Notes under the pieces: generated by a model
What the model was told of the DNA's origin: nothing
Seen by the model: the letters and a program-made list of their open reading frames with translations, nothing else
Databases searched by the model: none
Origin: an uncultured Oscillospiraceae bacterium
Lineage (GTDB): Bacteria > Bacillota > Clostridia > Oscillospirales > Oscillospiraceae
Reading direction: 5' to 3'
DNA length: 7,577 nt
NCBI GenBank assembly: GCA_934567115.1
Contig: CAKTJA010000061.1
Span: 1 to 7,577, forward strand
Made by a program: the position numbers and the translations under genes
In this document: one piece after another, positions 1 to 5,359 of the stretch
Position numbering within the stretch: the first letter of the stretch is position 1
Layout: every line of letters begins with the position of its first letter

Positions 1-1
1 T

Positions 2-226
2 GAGGTGCTTCTCGGCGGAACGGCGGTATCCGCGCTGTTTACGACCCGCTCCGCCGTAAGCTTTCTGGTGTTTACGCTGCTCTACACGCCCTGCGTCGCG
101 GCGGTCGCGACCATCAGGCGCGAGCTTGGCTCTGCCGGGAAGACCGCGCTTGTGGTGCTGATGCAGTGCATGGTCGCGTGGATCGCCGCGTTCATTGCCT
201 ATCGGCTCGGCGGTCTGCTGCTTTGA
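2..226 (+). CDS. feoB: Ferrous iron transport protein B, C-terminal fragment (5' end outside window)
   Basis: The last 74 codons of an open frame that enters from the left edge and stops at TGA 224-226. FeoB is the inner-membrane Fe(II) transporter with an N-terminal G domain; only the end of its membrane domain is visible here. The recognisable part is the stretch LVFTLLYTPCVAAVATIRRE, which matches the conserved FeoB C-terminal segment with its Tyr-Thr-Pro-Cys motif, followed by a last hydrophobic helix (about the final 28 residues) ending in a Leu-rich tail. The G domain cannot be checked. The next gene is convergent (iclR, minus strand), so feoB ends its own transcription unit. It has no evident functional link to the molybdenum cluster beyond metal uptake. 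Confidence 0.88.
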   Translation, partial: EVLLGGTAVSALFTTRSAVSFLVFTLLYTPCVAAVATIRRELGSAGKTALVVLMQCMVAWIAAFIAYRLGGLLL

Positions 227-307
227 GAGCGCGTCTGCAACCGGCCTGTACTTACAGTAAATTGCGTTTTGGGGAGGTAGGCCCTGTTTGGTGAAAAAAT
301 ATCCGGC
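227..307. other. Spacer after feoB, nothing recognised
   Basis: The non-coding part between the feoB stop and the convergent terminator. It contains an SD-like GGGGAGG (271-277) 13 nt before a GTG at 291, but the frame that follows is unconvincing. I see no plus-strand terminator for feoB with a proper T-run. Confidence 0.4.
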
Positions 308-346
308 AAAAAAGGAACGGCGTGGCGCGGGCCATGCCGTTCCTTT
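308..346 (-). terminator. Rho-independent terminator of the IclR-family gene
   Basis: Arms 314-326 and 331-343 pair over 13 bp with one G-U wobble and a 4-base loop. Flanking A/T bases 311-313 and 344-346 extend the stem. Read on the minus strand, the stem is followed by six T residues (complement of 308-313), the classic intrinsic terminator form, about 70 bp after the iclR stop. On the plus strand only TTT follows the stem, so it could stop feoB transcription only weakly. Confidence 0.82.
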
Positions 347-414
347 CGCTCGAAAGCGTATGCGCGGGGTAAGGCTGAGCTTTTCGCCGCGTTAAATCGT
401 GCTCTCCGCCGCCC

Positions 415-1200
415 TCAGCGGCGGCCGACTGACGGCTGTTCTCGATAGCCGAGCGCATTTGAGATCATGCGTCCGGCGGCGGTGACGGCTTCGATGGTTT
501 TCCGAAACTCCTCCGAGCGGACGGAACGGAACATTCCGATCACGCCGACGGTATACGCAAGCTCTCCACCGCTCCCGAAGATCGGCGCGGAAACGGAGCG
601 AAGCCCGATCCGGTACTCGCCGTTTTCCACGGCGTAGCCGTCGGTGCGGCACTGCGCCAGCGAGGAGAGCAGCTCCTCCGCGCTGACAACGGTATGCGGC
701 GTGAACTGCGTCATCTGCGTCCTTGCGAGCAGCCCGGCGGCTTCGCTCTCCTGCATGTGGGCGAGAAAGACCTTGCCCTGCGAGGTGCAGTAGAGCGGGA
801 GCGGCGCACCGAGGTTGGAGACGACGCACAGATTGCCATCGCCGACGACCTGATCGAGTGTGATGACGTGATCGCCCTCGCAGATGGAGAGCACAACGGA
901 CGCGCCGACCTCAGCCGACAGATGCTCCATATAAGGCCGCGCGACGGAGGAAATGTTCCACGAGCGGCTTACGCGGCAGCCGTATTCGAAAAGACGCAGC
1001 CCGAGCGCGTATCTGCCGTCGGAGTTTTGCGAGATAACGTCATATTCGCGCATGGTCGTCAAAAGCCCGAACACCGTGCTTCGCGGAAGCCCGGCGCGTG
1101 CGCTGATCGCGGTCAGCGTCATAGGCTCGCCCGCGTCGTTGAGAAGCTGCAAAAGCTCCATCGCCTTCGCCACGGAAAGAATGGTATTGCCGTCCGCCAT
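415..1200 (-). CDS. IclR-family transcriptional regulator
   Basis: A 261-residue protein, the usual IclR-family length. Residues 1-75 form the N-terminal winged helix-turn-helix: the opening matches the family pattern for the first helix (SVAKAMELLQLL), and the recognition region at about 29-50 contains AGLPRSTVFGLL. Residues about 80-250 form the GAF-like effector domain, with GAPLPLYCTSQGKVFLA (131-147) and GYAVENGEYRIGLRSVSAPI (188-207), both typical ligand-pocket segments. IclR proteins bind small organic effectors and act as repressors or activators, usually as dimers or tetramers. The start ATG (1198-1200, complement) has a good SD site, complement of 1211-1217 (AAGGAGG). The gene is divergent from moaA and shares its control region, so control of the molybdenum operon and of itself is the natural inference. 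The effector cannot be told from sequence. No named IclR paralogue is claimed. Confidence 0.93.
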   Translation of the reverse strand: MADGNTILSVAKAMELLQLLNDAGEPMTLTAISARAGLPRSTVFGLLTTMREYDVISQNSDGRYALGLRLFEYGCRVSRSWNISSVARPYMEHLSAEVGASVVLSICEGDHVITLDQVVGDGNLCVVSNLGAPLPLYCTSQGKVFLAHMQESEAAGLLARTQMTQFTPHTVVSAEELLSSLAQCRTDGYAVENGEYRIGLRSVSAPIFGSGGELAYTVGVIGMFRSVRSEEFRKTIEAVTAAGRMISNALGYREQPSVGRR

Positions 1201-1241
1201 AAGTTCCGATCCTCCTTCGCCGATATGATGAAATTTTTTTT

Positions 1242-1271
1242 ATTGTACCGAAAATTCGGAGTATTTGTCAA
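1242..1271 (-). promoter_or_regulatory. Sigma-A type promoter of the IclR-family gene
   Basis: On the minus strand, TTGACA (complement of 1266-1271, perfect -35) is followed after 18 bp by TACAAT (complement of 1242-1247, 5 of 6 matches to the -10). Transcription would start near 1235, giving a leader of about 35 nt that includes the AAGGAGG ribosome site. An inverted repeat (1248-1259) lies inside the spacer, next to the -10, which suggests autoregulation. Confidence 0.65.
1248..1259. promoter_or_regulatory. Candidate operator S1 (inverted repeat)
   Basis: CCGAA-AA-TTCGG, perfect 5-bp arms around a 2-bp centre. It lies in the spacer between the -35 and -10 of the iclR promoter, so a bound protein would be expected to block that promoter. 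Being an operator is inference from position and symmetry. Confidence 0.42.
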
Positions 1272-1283
1272 GAATGCGATAAT
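1255..1283 (+). promoter_or_regulatory. Possible upstream promoter P1 of the moaA operon (extended -10)
   Basis: TGCGATAAT (1275-1283) reads as an extended -10 (TGn plus a 5 of 6 match to TATAAT). A weak -35, TTCGGA (1255-1260), stands 17 bp upstream. Initiation would fall near 1290, inside inverted repeat S2. The -35 is poor, so this is less convincing than P2. Confidence 0.33.
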
Positions 1284-1284
1284 A

Positions 1285-1299
1285 CGGAATGATATTCCG
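1285..1299. promoter_or_regulatory. Candidate operator S2 (15-bp inverted repeat)
   Basis: CGGAAT-GAT-ATTCCG, perfect 6-bp arms around a 3-bp centre, the best palindrome in the divergent region. It resembles the E. coli IclR site form, TGGAAAT-N-ATTTCCA, in length and in its GGAA/TTCC arms. It overlaps the expected start of P1 and lies about 20 bp upstream of the P2 -35. Binding by the adjacent IclR protein is inferred. Confidence 0.52.
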
Positions 1300-1306
1300 A
1301 CAATGC

Positions 1307-1318
1307 CGAAATCATTCG
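1307..1318. promoter_or_regulatory. Candidate operator S3 (short inverted repeat)
   Basis: CGAA-ATCA-TTCG, 4-bp arms with a 4-bp centre, directly abutting the P2 -35 at 1319. Its centre is about 20.5 bp from that of S2, close to two helical turns, so both would face the same side of the DNA. The arms are short, so this is the weakest of the three sites taken alone. Confidence 0.33.
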
Positions 1319-1347
1319 TTGCAATGGACGACAGGTTTTGATAAAAT
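1319..1347 (+). promoter_or_regulatory. Likely main promoter P2 of the moaA operon
   Basis: TTGCAA (1319-1324, 4 of 6 matches to the -35) and TAAAAT (1342-1347, 5 of 6 to the -10) are separated by exactly 17 bp. Transcription would start near 1354, leaving a leader of about 29 nt before the moaA ATG, too short for a riboswitch. The moaA Shine-Dalgarno is weak (GGCGGTG, 1372-1378). The imperfect -35 next to S3 leaves room for activation as well as repression. Confidence 0.5.
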
Positions 1348-1382
1348 GCATGATATATTTCAAAGATTAACGGCGGTGCACC

Positions 1383-2324
1383 ATGCTCGACAGCTGCGGC
1401 AGAACAATTTCATATCTGCGCATCAGCATAACGGACCGGTGCAACTACCGGTGCCGCTACTGCATGCCGGAGGCTGGCACGGAGAAGCGCACACATGACG
1501 AGATCTGCTCGTTTGAGGAGCTGCGGGACATGGCGGCCGCCGCTGTGCGCTGCGGCGTAAAGAAGATTCGCGTCACCGGCGGGGAACCGCTGGTGCGCAA
1601 GGGCGTGGCGGATTTCTGCGGAATGCTGCGCGAGCTTGACGGTGTGGAGGAGCTGTGCCTGACGACGAACGGCAGTCTTCTGCCGCAGACGGCGTCGGCG
1701 CTGCGCCGGAACGGCGTCGATCGGCTCAACATCAGCCTTGACACGCTTCGCCCGGAAAGGTTCCGCGAGATATCGCGCTGCGGAGCGCTTTCCGATGTGC
1801 TGAACGGAATTGCGGCGGCGGAGCAGGCGGGATTCGAAAGCCTGAAGCTCAACTGTGTCCTGCTCGGCGGGATCAATGACGATGAAATTGCTGATTTTGT
1901 TGAGCTGACAAGGGAAAAGCCTTGGCAGATAAGATTTATCGAACGTATGCCGATCGGCGTATGCGCTGATTGGGGAAGGTATGTGCCGGCCGCAGCGGTG
2001 CTCGAAAGATGCCCGGAGATAGAGCGGATCGGAGAAGACGGCGTTGCTGCATGCTACCGACTGCCGCACGCCGCCGGGACGGTCGGCCTTATCACACCGA
2101 TGAGCCATGCGTTTTGCAGCGGATGCAGCCGCATTCGCATCACGGCGGACGGCAGGCTCAAGCCCTGCCTGCACTCGGACGCGGAGCTTTCCCTGCGCGG
2201 ACTGAGCGAAGAAGAGATGGAGCGGACGATCCGCATGGGCGCCGCCTCCAAACCGGAGCGGCACCGGATAAGCGAAACGGAGGTCTCTCAGACGCACCGC
2301 GCGATGCATGAGATCGGGGGGTAG
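1383..2324 (+). CDS. moaA: GTP 3',8-cyclase MoaA (radical SAM, first step of molybdenum cofactor synthesis)
   Basis: A 313-residue cytoplasmic radical-SAM enzyme that converts GTP to 3',8-cyclo-7,8-dihydro-GTP, which MoaC then uses. The N-terminal 4Fe-4S motif is CNYRCRYC (Cys20, Cys24, Cys27). The SAM-binding GGEP is at 66-69, the TTNG segment at about 94-97, and the C-terminal substrate-binding cluster motif CxxCx13C is Cys245, Cys248 and Cys262, within FCSGCSRIRITADGRLKPC. The chain ends in Gly-Gly, the C-terminal GG that MoaA needs for catalysis. It is slightly shorter than the roughly 330-residue E. coli enzyme, but every catalytic element is present. ATG 1383 is the first in-frame start after an upstream stop. 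The moaC start follows 3 bp after the stop, so the two are co-transcribed. GC content dips locally around 1870-1980, without any break in the domain. Confidence 0.97.
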   Translation: MLDSCGRTISYLRISITDRCNYRCRYCMPEAGTEKRTHDEICSFEELRDMAAAAVRCGVKKIRVTGGEPLVRKGVADFCGMLRELDGVEELCLTTNGSLLPQTASALRRNGVDRLNISLDTLRPERFREISRCGALSDVLNGIAAAEQAGFESLKLNCVLLGGINDDEIADFVELTREKPWQIRFIERMPIGVCADWGRYVPAAAVLERCPEIERIGEDGVAACYRLPHAAGTVGLITPMSHAFCSGCSRIRITADGRLKPCLHSDAELSLRGLSEEEMERTIRMGAASKPERHRISETEVSQTHRAMHEIGG

Positions 2325-2327
2325 AAT

Positions 2328-2816
2328 GTGGAGCTGACGCATTTTAACGAGCAGGGGCGCGCCCGCATGGTGGACGTGAGCGAAAAGCCGAAGACGCACC
2401 GCGAGGCGCGCGCTGCGGCGACGGTCCGCATGGCGCGGAGCACGGTGGAAAAAATCAGGCAGGGCGCGATCGGTAAAGGAGATGTCCTTGCGGCGGCGCA
2501 GGTCGCCGGTATCATGGCCGCAAAGCGGACAGGCGAGCTGATCCCGATGTGCCATCCGCTGCTGCTTACAGGCGTTGACATATCGTTCCGCCTTGAGGAT
2601 GAGGCGGTGCGGATCTTCAGTGCCGTCCGCTGCTGCGGCGAGACGGGCGTGGAGATGGAGGCGCTGACGGCCGTGAGCACTGCGGCGCTTACGATCTACG
2701 ATATGTGCAAGGCGGTGCAGCGGGACATGACGATCACCGACGTCCGCCTTCTCTATAAGGAAGGCGGGAAGAGCGGCGTTTACCGGGCGGAGGAAATGGA
2801 AGCATGGCAGAAGTGA
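2328..2816 (+). CDS. moaC: Cyclic pyranopterin monophosphate synthase MoaC
   Basis: A 162-residue protein, the standard MoaC size. MoaC rearranges the MoaA product to cyclic pyranopterin monophosphate (cPMP) and works as a hexamer. Conserved elements include [14 protein letters not shown] near the N terminus, Lys50 in IGKGDV, the ELIPMCHPL segment with His76, the [20 protein letters not shown] block (106-125) with Glu109, Glu111 and Asp125, then Lys128, and the C-terminal GGKSG. These correspond to the active-site residues described for E. coli MoaC. The start is GTG 2328, preceded by the G-rich run 2316-2321 at 6 nt spacing; an ATG two bases earlier (2326) is in another frame. The 3' end overlaps the MOSC gene by 13 bp. 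Confidence 0.97.
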   Translation: MELTHFNEQGRARMVDVSEKPKTHREARAAATVRMARSTVEKIRQGAIGKGDVLAAAQVAGIMAAKRTGELIPMCHPLLLTGVDISFRLEDEAVRIFSAVRCCGETGVEMEALTAVSTAALTIYDMCKAVQRDMTITDVRLLYKEGGKSGVYRAEEMEAWQK

Positions 2817-3241
2817 CCGCTGTGAACATCAGCGAAAAAAAGGGCGTGCGCAAGCACAGCGTTCCGTATATTGATTTGAAGCTGCGCCACGGCATCGTGG
2901 GCGACGCGCATGCCGGCGACTGGCACAGGCAGGTGAGCCTTCTCGCGGACGAAAGCGTGGACCTTATGCGCTCGCGGTGCGCTGTCGAGCTGGACGCCGG
3001 CGTTTTTGCGGAGAATATCAATACGCGCGGCGTTGATTTGAAGCATTTGCCGGTCGGCACGCGGCTTCGCGTCGGCGAGACGGAGCTGGAGGTCACGCAG
3101 ATCGGCAAGGAGTGCCACAACGACTGCGAGATCAGGCGTTCCGCCGGGATGTGCGTCATGCCGACCGACGGCATATTTGCCGTTGTTATCAAAGAAGGGC
3201 GGGTCCGCGCCGGGGATGAGATCGAGGTGCTGAAAAAATGA
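2804..3241 (+). CDS. MOSC-domain protein, probable molybdenum cofactor sulfur/pterin handling
   Basis: A 145-residue single-domain MOSC protein. MOSC domains are beta-strand-rich folds found in molybdenum cofactor sulfurases, mARC and YiiM; small stand-alone members near moa genes are common in Clostridia but poorly characterised. Visible signatures are [19 protein letters not shown] (29-47), AENINTRG (69-76), [22 protein letters not shown] (84-105) and [13 protein letters not shown] (116-128). Three cysteines, Cys104, Cys108 and Cys117, cluster near the C terminus. Cys117 lies in the conserved GxCVMP context that I take as the candidate sulfur-carrying residue (inference). ATG 2804 lies inside moaC with GGAGG at 2789-2793. 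The stop overlaps the next ATG in an ATGA tetranucleotide, a sign of translational coupling. There is no signal peptide or membrane segment, so it should be cytoplasmic. Confidence 0.9.
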   Translation: MAEVTAVNISEKKGVRKHSVPYIDLKLRHGIVGDAHAGDWHRQVSLLADESVDLMRSRCAVELDAGVFAENINTRGVDLKHLPVGTRLRVGETELEVTQIGKECHNDCEIRRSAGMCVMPTDGIFAVVIKEGRVRAGDEIEVLKK

Positions 3242-4257
3242 AGCTTATCAAAACACAGGATGCGGTGGGGCATGTGCTCTGCCACGATCTGACGCAGATC
3301 ATCAGGGGCGAATACAAGGACGCGCGCTTCCGCAAGGGGCATGTCGTGACGGAGGAGGATATCCCCGTTCTGCTGAGCATGGGGAAGGAGAATCTCTATA
3401 TTTACGAGATGACGCCCGGCATGGTGCATGAGAACGACGCGGCGGAGCGGCTTCTCGCCCTGTGCGCCAACAGCGGCATGACGAGGAGCGAGGTCAAGGA
3501 GGGCAAGATCGAGCTTTGCGCGGAGTGCGACGGCCTTTTCCGTGTGAGCAGCGATCGGCTTCGTGCGGTCAACGCGCAGGAGGATGTGATGATCGCCACG
3601 CGCAGAGGAAACACACCTGTCCGTAAAGGGGATAAGCTTGCAGGCATGCGTGTGATCCCGCTTCTGATCGAGGAAGAGAAGCTTCGTGCGGCGGAGGAAG
3701 CCGCCGGGGACGAGCCTCTGCTCGAGCTGCTGCCGTTCGTGAAAAAGACCGCCTGCATCGTTACGACCGGAAACGAAGTAAAAAAGGGCGTCATTCGGGA
3801 TACCTTTACGCCGGTCGTTATCGACAAGCTGAAAGCCTACGGGATCGAAACGATTGCGTCCGTCCGGTCCGGAGATGGGGTGGAGAACGTGCGCGCCGCG
3901 ATCCTTGCCATGCGCGAGAGGCGCCCGGACATGATCCTCTGCACTGGCGGCATGAGCGTCGATCCGGATGACAATACGCCGGGCGGCGTCCGCGCAAGCG
4001 GCGCGCGGATCGTGACCTACGGCGCGCCGGTGCTGCCGGGCGCGATGTTTCTGCTCGCCTATTTTGAGGACGGCATGCCCGTAATGGGACTGCCCGGCTG
4101 CGTGATGTACGCGGGGGCGACGGTTTTCGATCTGCTGCTGCCGCGCATCGCCGCAGGCGTCGAGGTGACGCGTGAGGACGTCGTTGCGCTTGGCGAGGGC
4201 GGACTGTGCCTTGGCTGCAAGCCGTGCCATTGGCCCGACTGCCCATTCGGGAAATGA
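3238..4257 (+). CDS. Molybdopterin-binding MoeA/MogA-like protein with cysteine-rich C-terminal tail
   Basis: A 339-residue protein. Residues about 170-310 form a MogA/MoeA-type molybdopterin-binding domain: TTGNEV (176-181, the TGxE strand-loop), CTGGMSVDPDD (235-245, equivalent to the GGxSxG..D loop), PVLPGAMFLLAY (264-275) and GLPGCV (284-289). The N-terminal 150 residues (opening [20 protein letters not shown]) lack the usual MoeA opening with a P.FD.S.MDGYA-type motif. It is therefore not a canonical MoeA, and I do not assign moeA. The chain ends in a CxxCxxCx4C cluster (Cys324, Cys327, Cys330, Cys335) followed by PFGK, suited to binding a metal or accepting sulfur. Similar proteins in anaerobes accompany molybdenum-hydroxylase genes (recollection, not checked). 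The start overlaps the MOSC stop by 4 bp. The likely role is a late step: metal insertion, cofactor storage or delivery. Confidence 0.88.
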   Translation: MKLIKTQDAVGHVLCHDLTQIIRGEYKDARFRKGHVVTEEDIPVLLSMGKENLYIYEMTPGMVHENDAAERLLALCANSGMTRSEVKEGKIELCAECDGLFRVSSDRLRAVNAQEDVMIATRRGNTPVRKGDKLAGMRVIPLLIEEEKLRAAEEAAGDEPLLELLPFVKKTACIVTTGNEVKKGVIRDTFTPVVIDKLKAYGIETIASVRSGDGVENVRAAILAMRERRPDMILCTGGMSVDPDDNTPGGVRASGARIVTYGAPVLPGAMFLLAYFEDGMPVMGLPGCVMYAGATVFDLLLPRIAAGVEVTREDVVALGEGGLCLGCKPCHWPDCPFGK

Positions 4258-4260
4258 TCC

Positions 4261-4276
4261 GGGCCGCCTTCGGCCC
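4261..4276 (+). other. RNA hairpin H1 after the molybdopterin-binding gene
   Basis: GGGCCG-CCTT-CGGCCC, a perfect 6-bp GC stem with a 4-base loop, 4 nt after the stop codon. No T-tract follows, so it is more likely a 3' stabiliser or a weak pause site than an intrinsic terminator. Confidence 0.55.
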
Positions 4277-4299
4277 TGTATGCGCTTATCCGTTAATTC

Positions 4300-4317
4300 C
4301 CCGCCGTTCGCGGCGGG
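4300..4317 (+). other. RNA hairpin H2 in the modA leader
   Basis: CCCGCCG-TTCG-CGGCGGG, a perfect 7-bp GC stem with a TTCG loop. It can be extended by AATT/AAATT pairing if one C bulges. A/T-rich sequence but no T-run follows, so termination is uncertain. Confidence 0.6.
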
Positions 4318-4330
4318 AAATTATAAAGGC

Positions 4331-4358
4331 ACCGCTGTTCTTGAAGAAGAATAGCGGT
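4331..4358 (+). other. RNA hairpin H3 in the modA leader
   Basis: Arms 4331-4342 and 4347-4358 pair over 12 bp with one G-U wobble around a GAAG loop. It ends 31 nt before the modA ATG, leaving the AAAGGAAG ribosome site (4373-4380) unpaired. No T-tract follows immediately; the first TTTT is about 10 nt downstream. No clear sigma-A promoter is visible in the 132-bp spacer, so modABC is probably reached by read-through. The hairpin may protect a processed modABC transcript from 5' decay (inference). Confidence 0.6.
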
Positions 4359-4389
4359 CGCATCATATTTTGAAAGGAAGAAATCAACC

Positions 4390-5253
4390 ATGAAAAAGCT
4401 CTTATCCCTGTTTCTGGCGCTCTCCCTTGGGTTTGCGCTGGTCGCCTGCGGTCAGAAGGAGGCTCCTCCCTCCGAGAACCCCGACGATTCGCAGAGCGGT
4501 CCGTCCGCCGAGCAGGTCGAGCTGACCGTTTTTGCCGCCGCGTCCATGAAGGAAACGATGACCGAGATCGCGGAAAATTACAAGTCGGTCGCGCCCGAGG
4601 TGACGATCACGTACAACTTCGACTCCTCCGGAAAGCTGCTCACGCAGATCAGTGAGGGTGCGGACTGCGACCTGTTCATCTCCGCCGCACCCGCGCAGAT
4701 GAACGCGATGGACGGAAGCCTGAAGGATGACGCAGAGAAGAACCCGAACGGGCTTGACCTCATTGTCACTGAAAGCCGCGTGAACCTTCTTGAGAACAAG
4801 GTCACGCTTGCCGTTCCGGAGGGAAACCCCAAGAATGTTGAGAGCTTCGACCAGCTTGCGGAGCTTCTCAAGTCCGGCGACGTGCTGCTTGCCATGGGCA
4901 ACAGCGACGTTCCCGTCGGGCAGTACACCAAGAAGATCTTTGCCTACTACGGGCTTGCCGAGGCCGCGCTTGCCGAGGCCAAGGTGCTGACCTACGGCAA
5001 CAACGTCAAGGAGGTGACCGCGCAGGTGAGCGAGGCGTCCGCCGACTGCGGCATCATCTACGCGACGGACGCCTTCTCCGCGGGGCTGGCCGTGGTTGAC
5101 AGCGCCACCGCCGAGATGTGCGGCCAGGTCATTTATCCCGCCGCCGTGCTCAAGGGCGAGAAGGAAGCCGCCGCACAGGCGTTTCTGGACTACCTGAAGA
5201 GCGATGCCGCCGCTGCGGTGTTTGAAAGCGTCGGCTTCAGCCCGATCGGCTGA
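4390..5253 (+). CDS. modA: Molybdate ABC transporter substrate-binding lipoprotein ModA
   Basis: A 287-residue extracytoplasmic binding protein. Residues 1-19 form a lipoprotein signal peptide (Lys-Lys, then a hydrophobic core) ending in the lipobox LVAC, with Cys20 as the lipid anchor. A Pro/Ser/Asp-rich linker covers about 21-42. The binding domain begins with LTVFAAASMKETM (45-57), the typical ModA opening whose Ser (Ser52) lines the oxyanion pocket. It continues with NFDSSGKL (76-83), SDVPVGQYTKK (172-182) and GIIYATDA (221-228, Tyr224), each matching a ligand-contact segment of ModA. Tungstate binding cannot be excluded. ATG 4390 has GGAAG at 4376-4380. The gene follows the cofactor genes after a 132-bp hairpin spacer and precedes modB by 106 bp. 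A small in-frame tandem repeat at 4953-4980 encodes Leu-Ala-Glu-Ala twice. Confidence 0.96.
   Translation: MKKLLSLFLALSLGFALVACGQKEAPPSENPDDSQSGPSAEQVELTVFAAASMKETMTEIAENYKSVAPEVTITYNFDSSGKLLTQISEGADCDLFISAAPAQMNAMDGSLKDDAEKNPNGLDLIVTESRVNLLENKVTLAVPEGNPKNVESFDQLAELLKSGDVLLAMGNSDVPVGQYTKKIFAYYGLAEAALAEAKVLTYGNNVKEVTAQVSEASADCGIIYATDAFSAGLAVVDSATAEMCGQVIYPAAVLKGEKEAAAQAFLDYLKSDAAAAVFESVGFSPIG
4953..4980 (+). repeat. Two-copy 15-bp tandem repeat inside modA
   Basis: GCTTGCCGAGGCC occurs at 4953-4965 and again at 4968-4980, an exact 13-bp match at a 15-bp (5-codon) period. It encodes LAEAA then LAEAK in a helix. It is probably a small local duplication, with no sign of effect on the frame. Confidence 0.7.
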
Positions 5254-5266
5254 GCCGTCAGGAAAA

Positions 5267-5298
5267 GGCGTACAGGCACTCTCTGCGTCCTGTACGCC
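5267..5298 (+). other. RNA hairpin between modA and modB (distal)
   Basis: GGCGTACAGG (5267-5276) and CCTGTACGCC (5289-5298) are perfect 10-bp arms with a 12-base loop, 13 nt after the modA stop. There is no T-tract, so it is unlikely to be a full terminator. It would block 3'-5' exonucleases and favour modA mRNA over modBC (inference). Confidence 0.65.
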
Positions 5299-5308
5299 GA
5301 ATCCGTAT

Positions 5309-5327
5309 GGGGCGGAGCGTCCGCCCC
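5309..5327 (+). other. RNA hairpin between modA and modB (proximal)
   Basis: GGGGCGGA (5309-5316) and TCCGCCCC (5320-5327) are perfect 8-bp GC arms around a 3-base loop, 10 bp after the previous hairpin. It is very stable but lacks a T-run. It ends 19 nt before the modB ribosome site GGGAGG (5347-5352). Confidence 0.65.
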
Positions 5328-5359
5328 GCCATCTACCGCCTGATTCGGGAGGCTGACAT

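Noticed and set aside
291..395. Small frame starting GTG 291 (34 codons, very basic product) after feoB
   Set aside because: It reads straight through the terminator hairpin at 308-346, its SD-like site is 13 nt away, and it lacks the Cys residues of known small FeoB-associated proteins.
2326..2328. ATG as alternative start for moaC
   Set aside because: This ATG is in a different frame from MoaC. The GTG at 2328 gives the conserved N terminus and has suitable spacing from the G-rich ribosome site.
1410..2555. Minus-strand open frame of 381 codons opposite moaA
   Set aside because: Low-complexity antisense translation with no motif; MoaA motifs on the plus strand account for the DNA. The same holds for the long minus-strand frames at 4402-5433 (modA) and 6055-7182 (modC).
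2734..4230. Long open frame (498 codons) on the minus strand opposite the MOSC and molybdopterin-binding genes
   Set aside because: It has no recognisable domain and its composition is rich in Arg, Ala and His, as in antisense frames of GC-rich codon usage. The plus strand carries two well-supported genes with family motifs and coupled starts.
4258..4389. Moco riboswitch upstream of modA
   Set aside because: The leader has three independent local hairpins, not a multi-stem closed structure with a long P1 that I can recognise. Only a covariance-model search could settle it, so it is kept as a finding and not annotated as a riboswitch.
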